Source of the DNA: Larkinella humicola
GTDB taxonomy: Bacteria > Bacteroidota > Bacteroidia > Cytophagales > Spirosomataceae
Direction: 5' to 3'
DNA length: 64,000 bases
Assembly: GCF_008727875.1 (NCBI RefSeq)
Contig: NZ_VTWS01000009.1
Location: 1 to 64,000 of the forward strand
The position numbers and the translations under genes are program-made. The notes under the pieces were generated by a model, which had not been told where the DNA came from, ran no database searches, and worked only from the letters and a program-made list of their open reading frames with translations. This document shows, one piece after another, positions 1 to 9,188 of this stretch (positions within the stretch are counted from its first letter, which is position 1; each line of letters opens with the position of its first letter).

Positions 1-5
1 GCTAC

Positions 6-102
6 AACCCTGCAAGGGTTGACTCTGGATAACCCCGGATGCAATCCGGGGCACCTGCCCGATCTCCCAGACGCCTGATCCCGCCAGCCCTGGATGCAAT
101 CC
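6..102. repeat. cluster of short GCA-loop palindromes
   Basis: Three small perfect hairpins, each with the loop GCA, lie close together: AACCCT/AGGGTT at 6-20, CCCCGGAT/ATCCGGGG at 33-51 and GGAT/ATCC at 92-102. No reading frame covers them. They resemble the compact intergenic palindromes seen again near 61.2 kb and are probably a repeat family rather than a gene. The element may begin left of the window. Confidence 0.5.
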
Positions 103-166
103 GCTGTTATTCGCAAAAAGACCGTATATTTAGATGTCCCCGATCACTTTAGCGATTTACTAAAAC

Positions 167-1693
167 ATGCGGAGCCGTGCCGATTGGATGGTGTGGTGGC
201 TGGTATTCTGCCTGCCCTGCATCACTATGGCCCAAAATCTGCTTCAGAACGGCAGTTTTGAGGAATACCGAACCTGCCCCCGTCAGGATAATCTATTGGG
301 TGAAGCGGTTCCCTGGTACAATCCCAACGGGGCCACGCCTGATTTTTATCACCAGTGTTTTCCAACGGTTCAAATGGAATTGCCGCCCCGTTCCGGGCAG
401 GGCCTGGCCCGGCTTTTTCTGGATGTAAGCTGGGCTGAATACCTGGCGACACCCCTGAAAAAACCGCTGGTTGCCGACGACTGTTATTTTTTCGAGATGT
501 ACGTCGCGACGCCAACGCCGAACAAATATTTAAGCGGAACGATCGGTGCTTTCTTGTCTGAAAAACCGATCACTTCCCCGGAAAAAGGATTGCTTCCGGC
601 GGATGCTCAGGTGATTGACAATGCCCTGACCACCAGCATTCCAATGTTGCGCTGGGAACGGGTTTCGGGCTACGTTAAAGCCAAAGGCGGGGAGCAATAT
701 TTAACCATCGGGAGTTTCAAAAAACTGCCGGTTTTTCTGGGGTATTTCTACCTGTTCATCGACGACGTTTCGCTGCTCCCGATTAAAATGGACCTCGGAA
801 ACGACACCACGCTTTGTGGTCGGAACAGCACGCTCCTGCTCGATGCCACCACACCCGGTGCCACCGAATACCGCTGGCATGACGGCAGCACGGCACCCAC
901 GTTTCGGGTTACGAAACCGGGCCATTATTCCGTCACGGTCACCACACCCTGCAAAGTCCTGCGCGACACCATCCGGGTGGATTACGCCCTCGATTTCGAC
1001 CTCGGCCGCGACACGATGCTGTGTGCGGGACAAACCCTGACGCTCAAAACGCCCCCCGATGTTCCGCCAACATTCCGCTGGCAGGACGGTTCTTCCACGC
1101 CTACCTACACTGTTAGAGAGGATGGTTTATACACCTTGCGGGTCGAGCAGGCTCGTTGCGTGGCTACCGACAGCATTCAGGTCCGGTTTGTGCCGCCACC
1201 CCGGCTGAATCTGGGGCCGGATCAAAACCTGTGCGGGGCCGAAGTATTTACGATCCGGCCCGACTTTGCCGAGGGGAAATTTAGCTGGCAGGATCAATCC
1301 GAAGCGGTTATCAGAACCGTGGGGCAGTCCGGTTTTTTTCAGGCATCGGTGAGCAACGATTGCGCCACCGTTCGCGATACCGTTCGCATTTCGTATGAAG
1401 ATTGCGGTTGCGTGTTGTATACACCGGATATTTTTACGCCCAACGCCGACGGACAAAACGATGTCTTTCAACCCTTTGGCTGCGGAGACATTACCATTAC
1501 GTCACTGTCGATTTTCAACCGCTGGGGTGAACTGGTTTTCCAGACCGCCGAGCCGCCATTTGCCTGGAACGGGATGTATCAGGGAAAAACCGCACCCGTT
1601 GGCGTGTATGGCTGGCAGATTCGCTACCAGCTTCGGCAGGGCACCGGCGTGCTGGCTGAACAAAAACGGGGCGCACTCAGTCTGACCCGATAG
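167..1693 (+). CDS. type IX-sorted cell-surface protein with gliding-motility-type C-terminal domain
   Basis: 508 aa. A signal peptide ending near CITMAQ is followed by a jelly-roll-like N-terminal part (NGSFEEY motif, about residues 25-205). Three tandem Ig/PKD-like repeats of about 70 residues follow, each opening with an LGxDxxLC-type motif (about 208, 276 and 345). The C-terminal 95 residues carry TPDIFTPNADGQNDVF, FNRWGELVF and WNG, the signature of the type B (CHU_C) sorting domain that sends proteins through the type IX secretion system to the surface. The function beyond an adhesin or structural role is unknown. It stands alone and converges with the subtilase gene. A hairpin overlapping its stop codon probably ends transcription. 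Confidence 0.88.
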   Translation: MRSRADWMVWWLVFCLPCITMAQNLLQNGSFEEYRTCPRQDNLLGEAVPWYNPNGATPDFYHQCFPTVQMELPPRSGQGLARLFLDVSWAEYLATPLKKPLVADDCYFFEMYVATPTPNKYLSGTIGAFLSEKPITSPEKGLLPADAQVIDNALTTSIPMLRWERVSGYVKAKGGEQYLTIGSFKKLPVFLGYFYLFIDDVSLLPIKMDLGNDTTLCGRNSTLLLDATTPGATEYRWHDGSTAPTFRVTKPGHYSVTVTTPCKVLRDTIRVDYALDFDLGRDTMLCAGQTLTLKTPPDVPPTFRWQDGSSTPTYTVREDGLYTLRVEQARCVATDSIQVRFVPPPRLNLGPDQNLCGAEVFTIRPDFAEGKFSWQDQSEAVIRTVGQSGFFQASVSNDCATVRDTVRISYEDCGCVLYTPDIFTPNADGQNDVFQPFGCGDITITSLSIFNRWGELVFQTAEPPFAWNGMYQGKTAPVGVYGWQIRYQLRQGTGVLAEQKRGALSLTR

Positions 1694-1710
1694 TGCGCCC
1701 CGCCTTCTTT
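1668..1710 (+). terminator. hairpin terminator overlapping a stop codon
   Basis: GGGGCGCACT (1668-1677) pairs perfectly with AGTGCGCCCC (1692-1701) across a 14-nt loop, followed by a T-rich tract (TTCTTT). The stop codon TAG at 1691-1693 lies at the foot of the stem. It serves the preceding + strand gene and lies between convergent genes. Confidence 0.65.
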
Positions 1711-1724
1711 ATTCCTTTAAACCG

Positions 1725-3350
1725 TCAGCCTTTTTTCGCAGCCGCTGCGGCTTCTTCGGCCTCGGCCAGTTTGACGGCTTCGTAGAGATTCACGATGGCG
1801 CCGGTTTTCGATAAATCGGTAAAATTGACCAGATCTGTAGACTCAGGGCGAAGCACCTGCCGGTTTTGCACAATGGCCGATTTTTCGATAATCCGCTTCA
1901 GATCACTGTACGTCAGTTTCGGGAAATACGATTTCAGGACGGCGGCAATGCCACTTACGACCGGAGCCGCCATGCTCGTACCGCTCAGGTTGTCATACCC
2001 GTTGCGGGGTGTTGTCGAATAAATGGCCATGCCCGGCGCAAACACATCGACGGTTTTGCGACCGTAGTTGGAAAACGGGGCCACCAGGCTTTCGTTGTTT
2101 TTGGACGTAATGGCTCCCACCGTAATCAGGTTTGGAATGGCCGACCCATCCATAAACCGGTCTGATGGAAAACTGGCGGTCGTATCGAGTAATTTGTTGT
2201 CGTTACCAGCCGCATGAATCAGCAGAACGCCTTTGGAAAGCGCGTACCGCATGGCGTCGTCGACGGCTTTGCGTTGGGGCGACACGTCTTTTCCGAAGCT
2301 CATGTTGATGATCTGAGCACCGTTATTGACCGCATAGCGAATTGCGTTGGCCACATCCTTGTCCCGCTCGTCGCCATCGGGAACGGCCCGAACGGCCATG
2401 ATCTGAACCTGATCGGCCACGCCCTGCACCCCCAGGTTGTTGGTGCGGTCGGCGCCAATGATGCCGGCGACGTGCGTGCCGTGCAGCGCGTCGGGGCCGG
2501 TAATGTCGGGATTGCCGTAGGCGGTTTCGGTTAGATCGTCGGGTTTATCGCCCACAATCGAGCGGCTGTCGAAGTCGGGGTTGTAAGCGTATTCCGCTTT
2601 GCCTTTCAGGTCTTCCAGCCCTCTGGTCAGTTCGGCCTGAATATCTTCGGCCTGCCCGAATCCCTGCGCACTGGTCATTTCATAGAGAGCGGCAGCCGCT
2701 TTCTTCACAAAATCATTGTCGCTGGCCGGATTGCGCAGCGTCGCGGTGTCCAGTTTGGAGACGTTCAGGGCTTTTTTCAGCCCATCGATGATCGTCACCA
2801 GTTGGGTACTGAACGTGCTGTACGAATCGTATTGCTCCTTATACTCAGCGCGTTTCTTCTCCATCTCCGTTTTGTATTTCACAAACTGGTCGAATTCCTT
2901 CTGTTGGGCCGGTTTCAGCGACGACCGGTTTTTGCCTTCATACAAAGGGCGCAGCCGGGCGTATTGCCGGGTTACTTCGGCGGTTTCGTACTGGACGTTC
3001 CGGCCATCTTTCCCACCGATAAAATTCCAGCCGTGGACGTCATCAACGTAGCCGTTTTTATCGTCATCAATCCCGTTGCCGGGAATTTCTTTCGAATTGG
3101 TCCACAGAATTCGTTTTAAATCTTCGTGCGTGGAGTCGATTCCGCCATCGATCACGGCCACGACGACCGGCGTCGGTTTGCGGTTGCTGAGTAACTCGCG
3201 GTAGGTACGATCCGTGCTGATTCCCCAGACGCTGTCGGCTTTCGAATCGAGGTGGAACCATTGGGACGTTTGGGCCTGCCCACGGGCGAAACCAAACAGG
3301 ATGAATGTATAGAGACCCAGGAGTCGGAATACAAACTTTTTGAACGACAT
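1725..3350 (-). CDS. secreted S8 subtilisin-like serine peptidase
   Basis: 541 aa with a signal peptide (cleavage after about GQAQ). The catalytic triad is visible: Asp68 in AVIDGGIDSTHED, His293 in HGTHVAGIIG and Ser459 in GTSMAAP, with the oxyanion Asn383 in HAAGND. About 225 residues separate Asp from His, much more than in a classical subtilisin. The extra segment (about 115-280) is charged and partly coiled-coil-like. The protein ends in an Ala/Glu-rich tail. It is probably an exported endopeptidase or housekeeping protease. It is monocistronic and convergent with the surface-protein gene. Confidence 0.93.
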   Translation of the reverse strand: MSFKKFVFRLLGLYTFILFGFARGQAQTSQWFHLDSKADSVWGISTDRTYRELLSNRKPTPVVVAVIDGGIDSTHEDLKRILWTNSKEIPGNGIDDDKNGYVDDVHGWNFIGGKDGRNVQYETAEVTRQYARLRPLYEGKNRSSLKPAQQKEFDQFVKYKTEMEKKRAEYKEQYDSYSTFSTQLVTIIDGLKKALNVSKLDTATLRNPASDNDFVKKAAAALYEMTSAQGFGQAEDIQAELTRGLEDLKGKAEYAYNPDFDSRSIVGDKPDDLTETAYGNPDITGPDALHGTHVAGIIGADRTNNLGVQGVADQVQIMAVRAVPDGDERDKDVANAIRYAVNNGAQIINMSFGKDVSPQRKAVDDAMRYALSKGVLLIHAAGNDNKLLDTTASFPSDRFMDGSAIPNLITVGAITSKNNESLVAPFSNYGRKTVDVFAPGMAIYSTTPRNGYDNLSGTSMAAPVVSGIAAVLKSYFPKLTYSDLKRIIEKSAIVQNRQVLRPESTDLVNFTDLSKTGAIVNLYEAVKLAEAEEAAAAAKKG

Positions 3351-3562
3351 AGAAAAGAAGGTTAGCAGTTGTCTATTTCTGTTAACAACTGAAACAGAAA
3401 CTGGTTCGCGCTGGTAGCAGTCTAGTATAACGAATCGAAGGCGAATTCCGGTATATTTTACTAATTTTAGCCGGAAGCTGCGTTAATTTCACCCAAATCA
3501 GGGGATAGAGCGGCACGTGATGCCACAATTTGGTGATTTTGAACGTGGAGCTTTCTGCCCCG

Positions 3563-4186
3563 CTATTGCAAAAGATACAGGCCCGGTATCATCAAAAGCA
3601 GTAAACCGGCGTACCAGTATTCCTTGAGTTCTTTCAGGGCCCGCCAGAGCAGGTTGGCAACGGCACCCCGGCTGAGCGACATGACTTCGGCAATGGCCTC
3701 ATTGTCCAGATTTTCGTAAAACCGGAGGTAAATAATCTCCTGCTGCCGCCGGGAAAGCTGAGGAATGAGCTGCTGGAGTTTCCGGACGTAATGCTGGCTG
3801 GTTTCGTCTTCGATGATGGCGGTTTCGATGGGTAAATCACCCACTACAGCGGCATCGAAATCCAGCTCTTCACTTTGTTCCAGCCACTTGTCTCCGGTTT
3901 TCCGCCGGAGAATTCTTCGCCGGATCGAAACCAGCAAATAGAGTTTAACCGAATCCGGTTCGCTGATGGTATGCCGTTTGTCCCAGATTTCCAGAAAGAG
4001 GTCCTGAATGCAATCTTTGATGGCTTCGCGATCGCGGGAAAATTTGCTGCCGTAGCCATACAGGCGTTTGTAGTACCGCTCCGCCAGTTCGCCCAATGCC
4101 ACTTCATCCCCTTCCCTGAACTGATGCCACAGGGCCGCATCGGTTGGCGATTCAGAAGGACGGTTTTGGGAGGATGAGCGAAACAT
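3563..4186 (-). CDS. ECF-type RNA polymerase sigma factor (FecI-like)
   Basis: 207 aa. Region 2 is seen around residues 45-75 (IKDCIQDLFLEIWDKR) and region 4 around 145-185 (QQEIIYLRFYENLDNEAIAEVMSLSRGAVANLL, quoted by its ends QQEIIYLRFY and SRGAVANLL). Spacing is typical of the Bacteroidota expansion of sigma-70 factors linked to SusC/D loci. The last 17 residues (YAGLLLLMIPGLYLLQ) form a hydrophobic tail that could touch the membrane. It is divergent from the fecR-like gene at 4427, whereas such pairs usually run in the same direction. It probably transcribes the SusC/SusD/GH97 genes when released by FecR. The exact inducing glycan is unknown. Confidence 0.9.
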   Translation of the reverse strand: MFRSSSQNRPSESPTDAALWHQFREGDEVALGELAERYYKRLYGYGSKFSRDREAIKDCIQDLFLEIWDKRHTISEPDSVKLYLLVSIRRRILRRKTGDKWLEQSEELDFDAAVVGDLPIETAIIEDETSQHYVRKLQQLIPQLSRRQQEIIYLRFYENLDNEAIAEVMSLSRGAVANLLWRALKELKEYWYAGLLLLMIPGLYLLQ

Positions 4187-4426
4187 ACGGCATGGTACGA
4201 CTAATTTCTGGTGGTAGCAACCGGCAAACGAAAACCATATTCCACCAGGAGCCGCCGGTAAAAGAGGCTATCAACCAGTTTTTACCCGCTCCCGGGGCGT
4301 TCTGGCGGCTACAAAAGTCGGGGTACTTCCGGCATTTATAAAAAAATAAAATGATTTTTTTGATTATTTCCGGCACCATGCTGATTCTCCTTCTCTGAAC
4401 CGCCCTTTTAACGCTCCGCCTTTTTC

Positions 4427-5551
4427 ATGAAGCTCTACCAGCAGGTTGACGATTTTTTGAACGACGCCACCTTCCATGCCTGGATCGACGGCGACCCGGA
4501 CGCGACGGCCTTCTGGACGGCCTGGCGCAGCCAGCACCCGGAACAACGGGCGGTTTTGAATCAGGCCAAAGCACTGGTATACGCCCTGAAACAACAACCG
4601 GTGGATTTGTCGGACGACGAAGTCCGCCAGGAAGTGCAACACCTGGTGGGGCAGTTCCGCCAACGGAAACAGGCCGAGCGGACAAACGACGACGAATCCC
4701 GATCTGAACCCATTGTTTGGTGGGGGCAAAACCGGCGAACCTGGCGGAGTCTGGCCGCTTCGGTTCTCGTGATCATCGGATTGGGCTTGTTGCTGCTGCG
4801 GCCGAAACTCCCTTCACCGACCCATCAGACGGCCTACCGCCCGCCTTTGAGCGCTGGTTCGACGGTGCTTTCAGAAAAAGTGAATACGACCAACGAACCG
4901 CTGACGCTGGTGCTGAGCGATGGGTCGGCCATTACGCTGGAGAAAAACAGCCGCATTCGTTACCCGAAGACGTTTACCGGTTCGTTTCGGGAAGTGTATC
5001 TGTCGGGCGAAGCATTTTTTGAAATTGCCCGGAATCCCGAAAAACCGTTCCTGATCTACGCCAGTGAAACCGTTACCAAAGTGCTGGGGACCAGCTTCCG
5101 CATTCGGGCGTTCGATCACGAACCGGAAGTGGCCGTGGCCGTCCGAACCGGAAAAGTCTCGGTTTTCGCTGAAAAGACGTTCCGGAAAACGAAGACTCAA
5201 ACCCGCAACGGCGTTCTCCTGATGCGAAATCAGGAAGTGGTCTTTAACCGAAAAACCGAACAGTTGCAACGCGGACTGGTCGAAAAACCGGAGCTGGTGG
5301 CTGTTGCCACGCACGTCCAGGAGCTGGATTTTGAAGACGTTCCGGTAACGCAGGTGCTGGCCAGGCTGGAGAAAGCCTACGGCGTCGAGATCGATTATAA
5401 TGAAAATTTGCTGGAAAAATGCCCGATTACTGCTCAATTTTCGGATGAAACGCTGTCCGTAAAACTCGGTTTTATTTGCCAGGCGATTGGTGCAACGTTC
5501 GAAGTAAACGATGGCCGGGTGGCAATCTACAGCCGGGGCTGCGCGCCCTGA
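4427..5551 (+). CDS. FecR-family anti-sigma factor
   Basis: 374 aa. A cytoplasmic N-terminal part (1-105) precedes one membrane span (ASVLVIIGLGLLLL, about 108-125). A periplasmic FecR domain (about 145-240: LVLSDGSAITLEKNSRIRYP, GEAFFEIARNP, TKVLGTSFRIRAF) follows, and then a DUF4974-like C-terminal domain (about 295-370). The family senses a signal from the STN domain of a SusC-type receptor and frees its partner sigma factor. SusC lies 285 bp downstream, so the pair probably forms its trans-envelope switch. The divergent ECF sigma gene is the likely partner. Confidence 0.92.
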   Translation: MKLYQQVDDFLNDATFHAWIDGDPDATAFWTAWRSQHPEQRAVLNQAKALVYALKQQPVDLSDDEVRQEVQHLVGQFRQRKQAERTNDDESRSEPIVWWGQNRRTWRSLAASVLVIIGLGLLLLRPKLPSPTHQTAYRPPLSAGSTVLSEKVNTTNEPLTLVLSDGSAITLEKNSRIRYPKTFTGSFREVYLSGEAFFEIARNPEKPFLIYASETVTKVLGTSFRIRAFDHEPEVAVAVRTGKVSVFAEKTFRKTKTQTRNGVLLMRNQEVVFNRKTEQLQRGLVEKPELVAVATHVQELDFEDVPVTQVLARLEKAYGVEIDYNENLLEKCPITAQFSDETLSVKLGFICQAIGATFEVNDGRVAIYSRGCAP

Positions 5552-5836
5552 CCAGCGATGAATGCTTTTGTGATTTTTAACTTTAAAAACCGCCCCGCAC
5601 TGCCTATGCCAGAATAAAAACTTTACATTCTTCACCGCCTTCGCGAAAACGTCGCTGGGTTGGCGTGTCCGACTGCCTGACCGGTAATGGTTCCAACAGC
5701 ATCGTTCTGACACCCGACCGCGCCCCCCAGCCCGTTCCACCCATTTCCTCATCGGATTGCAAGACGCCCAACAGGGCGTCGATGAGGGATTTTTTGTCCA
5801 TTTCGAACCGAAACGACTCAAAAAACGACCCAATTT

Positions 5837-8800
5837 ATGAAAAATCCAGACTGGATTTCACCCTCCTTTATCAAGCTTATGAAACTTTCCCTCCTCCAGG
5901 TGCTGCTTGCTGCCTGTGTGGTTAGCCTCTCCTTCGCCCGCGATAGCCGGGCTCAGGAAATGCTGAACAAGAAAGTAACCGTACAGGTGGTCGATAAGGA
6001 CATTAAAACCACCCTGAAGTCCATTGGCAAAGCGGCTCAGGTACGGTTTCTGTACAGCTCGCTGCTCATTCAGGCCGACCGGAAAGTAACGTTTACGGCG
6101 GTCGATGAACGGCTGGAAACGATCCTCGATCAACTCCTGACGCCGTTGAAGATTACCTATAAAGTGGAAGGCAAACAGATTCTGCTCACCGCAACACCGG
6201 CCGGCGTGGCAAAACCGCTGTCCGACAACGACATGGCCCAAACCGCCCCGCTCGATCAGTCCGTGTCCGGCACTGTAACCGACGAAAAGGGTGAGGGCTT
6301 GCCGGGTGTCAACCTCATTCAGAAAGGCACCGGCCGGGGAACGACCACCGATAAAGACGGCAAGTTTACGTTTCAGGTATCCGACGGGAAGGCGGTTTTG
6401 GTCGTTAGCTCCATTGGCTACGTAACGCAGGAAATTCCGGTTACCAACCGGCAGGTTCTCACCATTCAGATGGTATCCGATACCAAGGCGCTGAGTGAAG
6501 TTGTCGTGGTGGGTTACGGAACCCAGTCGAAACGAAACGTAACCGGTTCGGTGGCAAAAGTAGACATGAAAGTCACCGAAAACCTGCCCAATACGAACGT
6601 CGCTCAGGCCCTGCGCGGGCGCGTCGCCGGGGTGCAGTTTATCGACAACGGGCGACCGGGACAAAGCGGCAGCATCCTCGTTCGGGGGCGTCGTTCCATC
6701 ACCGCCAGCAACGATCCGCTCATCATTCTGGACGGTATTTTTTTCAACGGCAGTCTGGCCGAAATCAATCCGAACGACATCGAGTCGATGGAAATTCTGA
6801 AAGACGCCAGTGCAGCCGCCATTTACGGTTCCAAAGCCGCCAATGGTGTTATTCTGATTACGTCCAAACGCGGCAAAAGCGACAAGCCGACCATTCGGGT
6901 GAACAGCTATTATGGCGTGGCCGACTGGAGTAACCGCATCAAAATGCTGTCGCCGGAACGCTACCTCCAGAAAACACTGGATTACCGCGCCCAGAGCGGG
7001 CAGGAAGCCAATCCGGCCAACGTGGTCAGTTATCTCCAGAACACCGAAGCCGAGAATTACCGCAATGGCACCGTCACCGATCCCTGGGATGAAATTTCGC
7101 AGAAAGCCGGGGTGCAGTCCTACGACCTGAGCATTGCCGGCCAGTCGGGCCGCACCAACTACCTCGTCTCCGGGGCTTTTGTGAACGAACAGGGGCTGAT
7201 TTACAAGGACATGGCGAAACGCGTTACGCTACGAACCAATCTGGAGACGAAGGTGGCCGACTGGCTGACGGTGGGCACCAATGCCACCTACGCCCGGCGG
7301 GATTTGTCGGGCGTCGATGTGGCCCTCAACTGGGCGGCCCAGATCAGCCCCTTTGCCAAAATGTATTACGATGACGCCAAAACAGACCCGGTCCACTTTC
7401 CGCAGGATGTGCAACTGGTGCCGAACCCCCTTTTCAACTCCATCCGGCGTCAGAATGAAGAAATTTACCACAACCTGTTTTCAAATTTCTACGCCAAAAT
7501 TGAGGTGCCTTTCATCAAGGGACTTAGCTACCGGATCAATTACTCGCCGAATTACCGCTGGCAGCACAACTACACCTTTGAACCGGCGTACCAGCGTTTT
7601 GGCGAGAACATTCTGGCCAATGCCACGAAATACAACGTCGAAATTTTCGACTGGGTGCTGGAAAACATTGCTACCTACAGCCGCCAACTGGGCCGCGATC
7701 ATGCTTTTGATGTAACGCTTTTGTATGGCCGCAACCACAGCCAGTCGGAATCGACCACCGCTACGGCTTCCAATTTCTTCAACGGCGCCAACGGCTGGAA
7801 TAACCTGGGCATCGCCCAAACCCAGCAAACAACAACGGGAGCCTCGGCCATCGACGGTATATCGTCGATGCTGCGGCTGAACTACCATTTCAAAGACCGG
7901 TATCTGCTGACACTCACCGCCCGCCGGGATGGCAGTTCGGTGTTCGGTGCGCAGAACAAGTATGCGACCTTTCCATCGGCCGCCCTGGCCTGGATTGTTT
8001 CCGACGAGCCTTTTCTGAAGTCGATGCCCTTCATCGACCTGCTGAAGTTTCGCGTGTCGTACGGGTCGGTGGGCAACCAGGCGATTTCGCCTTACCAATC
8101 CCTGAGCCGTTCCGGGACGGTCCAGTATGTTTTCGGCGATGGAAGCGCAACGTATAACGGCACCTACCCGTCTGGCATGGCCAACACCGATCTGAAGTGG
8201 GAAACCACCACGTCAGCCAACGTCGCCATTGATTTTGAAATCCTGAAAGGGCGGTTCGGCGGCACACTCGAATACTACAACATGGACACCAAAAACCTGC
8301 TGCTGAACCGTTCATTGCCCTCCGCTACCGGTTTTCAGTCGGTCATCACCAACCTGGGAGCCACCAACAACCGGGGGTTCGAGCTGACGATCAATACCGC
8401 CAACCTTCAGCGGGGTCCTTTTGAATGGAGCAGCAACATCGTGTTTTCGACCAACCGAAACCGCATTGTGCACATCTACAGCCGCGATCTGAACGGCGAC
8501 GACGTAGAGGACAATGATCTGGGCAACAAATGGTTCATCGGTCAGCCCGTGCAGGTTGCGTTCGATTACCTCATCGACGGCGTTTACCAGGAAGGCGATC
8601 AGCTCCCGACCGGTTATAAAGCTGGTTTTTACCGCCTGAAAGACCTGAACGGCGACGGCAAAATCACCACCGACGACCGCACGGTGGTGGGGCGGCTGGA
8701 ACCCAAATACCGCTGGGGGTTGACGAACACGTTCCGCTACAGCAACTTCACGCTGTCGGTTTTTCTGAATGCCATGCAGGGCTGGATCAAAAGTTACAAC

Positions 8801-9154
8801 CAGATGATTCCGAGCAACAATTTTCCGGGGAGTGCGTCGAATTTTCCGGACAACGGCTGGTGGACGGCCGAAAACAAATCGAACACAATGGCATCGCTGG
8901 TGTATACCAATCCATACGGACACGGGTATTACGTCAGCCGCAATTTTGTTCGGGTGCAGGATGTTTCGCTGGCGTATGAGTTGCCGAAAACGCTCCTGAA
9001 TCGCTGGAAAGTCGGAACCATCCGGGCCTACGTCAGCGGCAAAAACCTGCTCACCTTTACGAAGTACCCCGGTTTTGACCCCGAAATCGGTTCCGAAGCC
9101 AGCGGTTATCCCATGTCCCGCACCCTGACCGGCGGTATTAACCTCAGTTTTTAA
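5837..9154 (+). CDS. susC-like: SusC/RagA-family TonB-linked outer-membrane receptor with STN domain
   Basis: 1105 aa. Residues 1-40 are the signal peptide. An STN signalling domain (about 45-125, KVTVQVVDKDIKTTLKSIGK) is followed by a carboxypeptidase-regulatory-like beta domain (about 145-215, VSGTVTDEKGEGLPGVNL). The plug begins at about 222 (VVVGYGTQSKRNVTGSV) and a 22-strand-type barrel follows, ending in an aromatic residue (GGINLSF). Length and order fit SusC proteins that import glycan fragments with a SusD lid. The STN domain fits the nearby FecR/ECF pair. A start at 5837 gives the usual short charged lead before the hydrophobic stretch. susD follows after 34 bp, indicating one operon. 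Confidence 0.95.
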   Translation: MKNPDWISPSFIKLMKLSLLQVLLAACVVSLSFARDSRAQEMLNKKVTVQVVDKDIKTTLKSIGKAAQVRFLYSSLLIQADRKVTFTAVDERLETILDQLLTPLKITYKVEGKQILLTATPAGVAKPLSDNDMAQTAPLDQSVSGTVTDEKGEGLPGVNLIQKGTGRGTTTDKDGKFTFQVSDGKAVLVVSSIGYVTQEIPVTNRQVLTIQMVSDTKALSEVVVVGYGTQSKRNVTGSVAKVDMKVTENLPNTNVAQALRGRVAGVQFIDNGRPGQSGSILVRGRRSITASNDPLIILDGIFFNGSLAEINPNDIESMEILKDASAAAIYGSKAANGVILITSKRGKSDKPTIRVNSYYGVADWSNRIKMLSPERYLQKTLDYRAQSGQEANPANVVSYLQNTEAENYRNGTVTDPWDEISQKAGVQSYDLSIAGQSGRTNYLVSGAFVNEQGLIYKDMAKRVTLRTNLETKVADWLTVGTNATYARRDLSGVDVALNWAAQISPFAKMYYDDAKTDPVHFPQDVQLVPNPLFNSIRRQNEEIYHNLFSNFYAKIEVPFIKGLSYRINYSPNYRWQHNYTFEPAYQRFGENILANATKYNVEIFDWVLENIATYSRQLGRDHAFDVTLLYGRNHSQSESTTATASNFFNGANGWNNLGIAQTQQTTTGASAIDGISSMLRLNYHFKDRYLLTLTARRDGSSVFGAQNKYATFPSAALAWIVSDEPFLKSMPFIDLLKFRVSYGSVGNQAISPYQSLSRSGTVQYVFGDGSATYNGTYPSGMANTDLKWETTTSANVAIDFEILKGRFGGTLEYYNMDTKNLLLNRSLPSATGFQSVITNLGATNNRGFELTINTANLQRGPFEWSSNIVFSTNRNRIVHIYSRDLNGDDVEDNDLGNKWFIGQPVQVAFDYLIDGVYQEGDQLPTGYKAGFYRLKDLNGDGKITTDDRTVVGRLEPKYRWGLTNTFRYSNFTLSVFLNAMQGWIKSYNQMIPSNNFPGSASNFPDNGWWTAENKSNTMASLVYTNPYGHGYYVSRNFVRVQDVSLAYELPKTLLNRWKVGTIRAYVSGKNLLTFTKYPGFDPEIGSEASGYPMSRTLTGGINLSF

Positions 9155-9188
9155 CTCCATTCCTGTCACCCTGAACGGATTTCAACCC

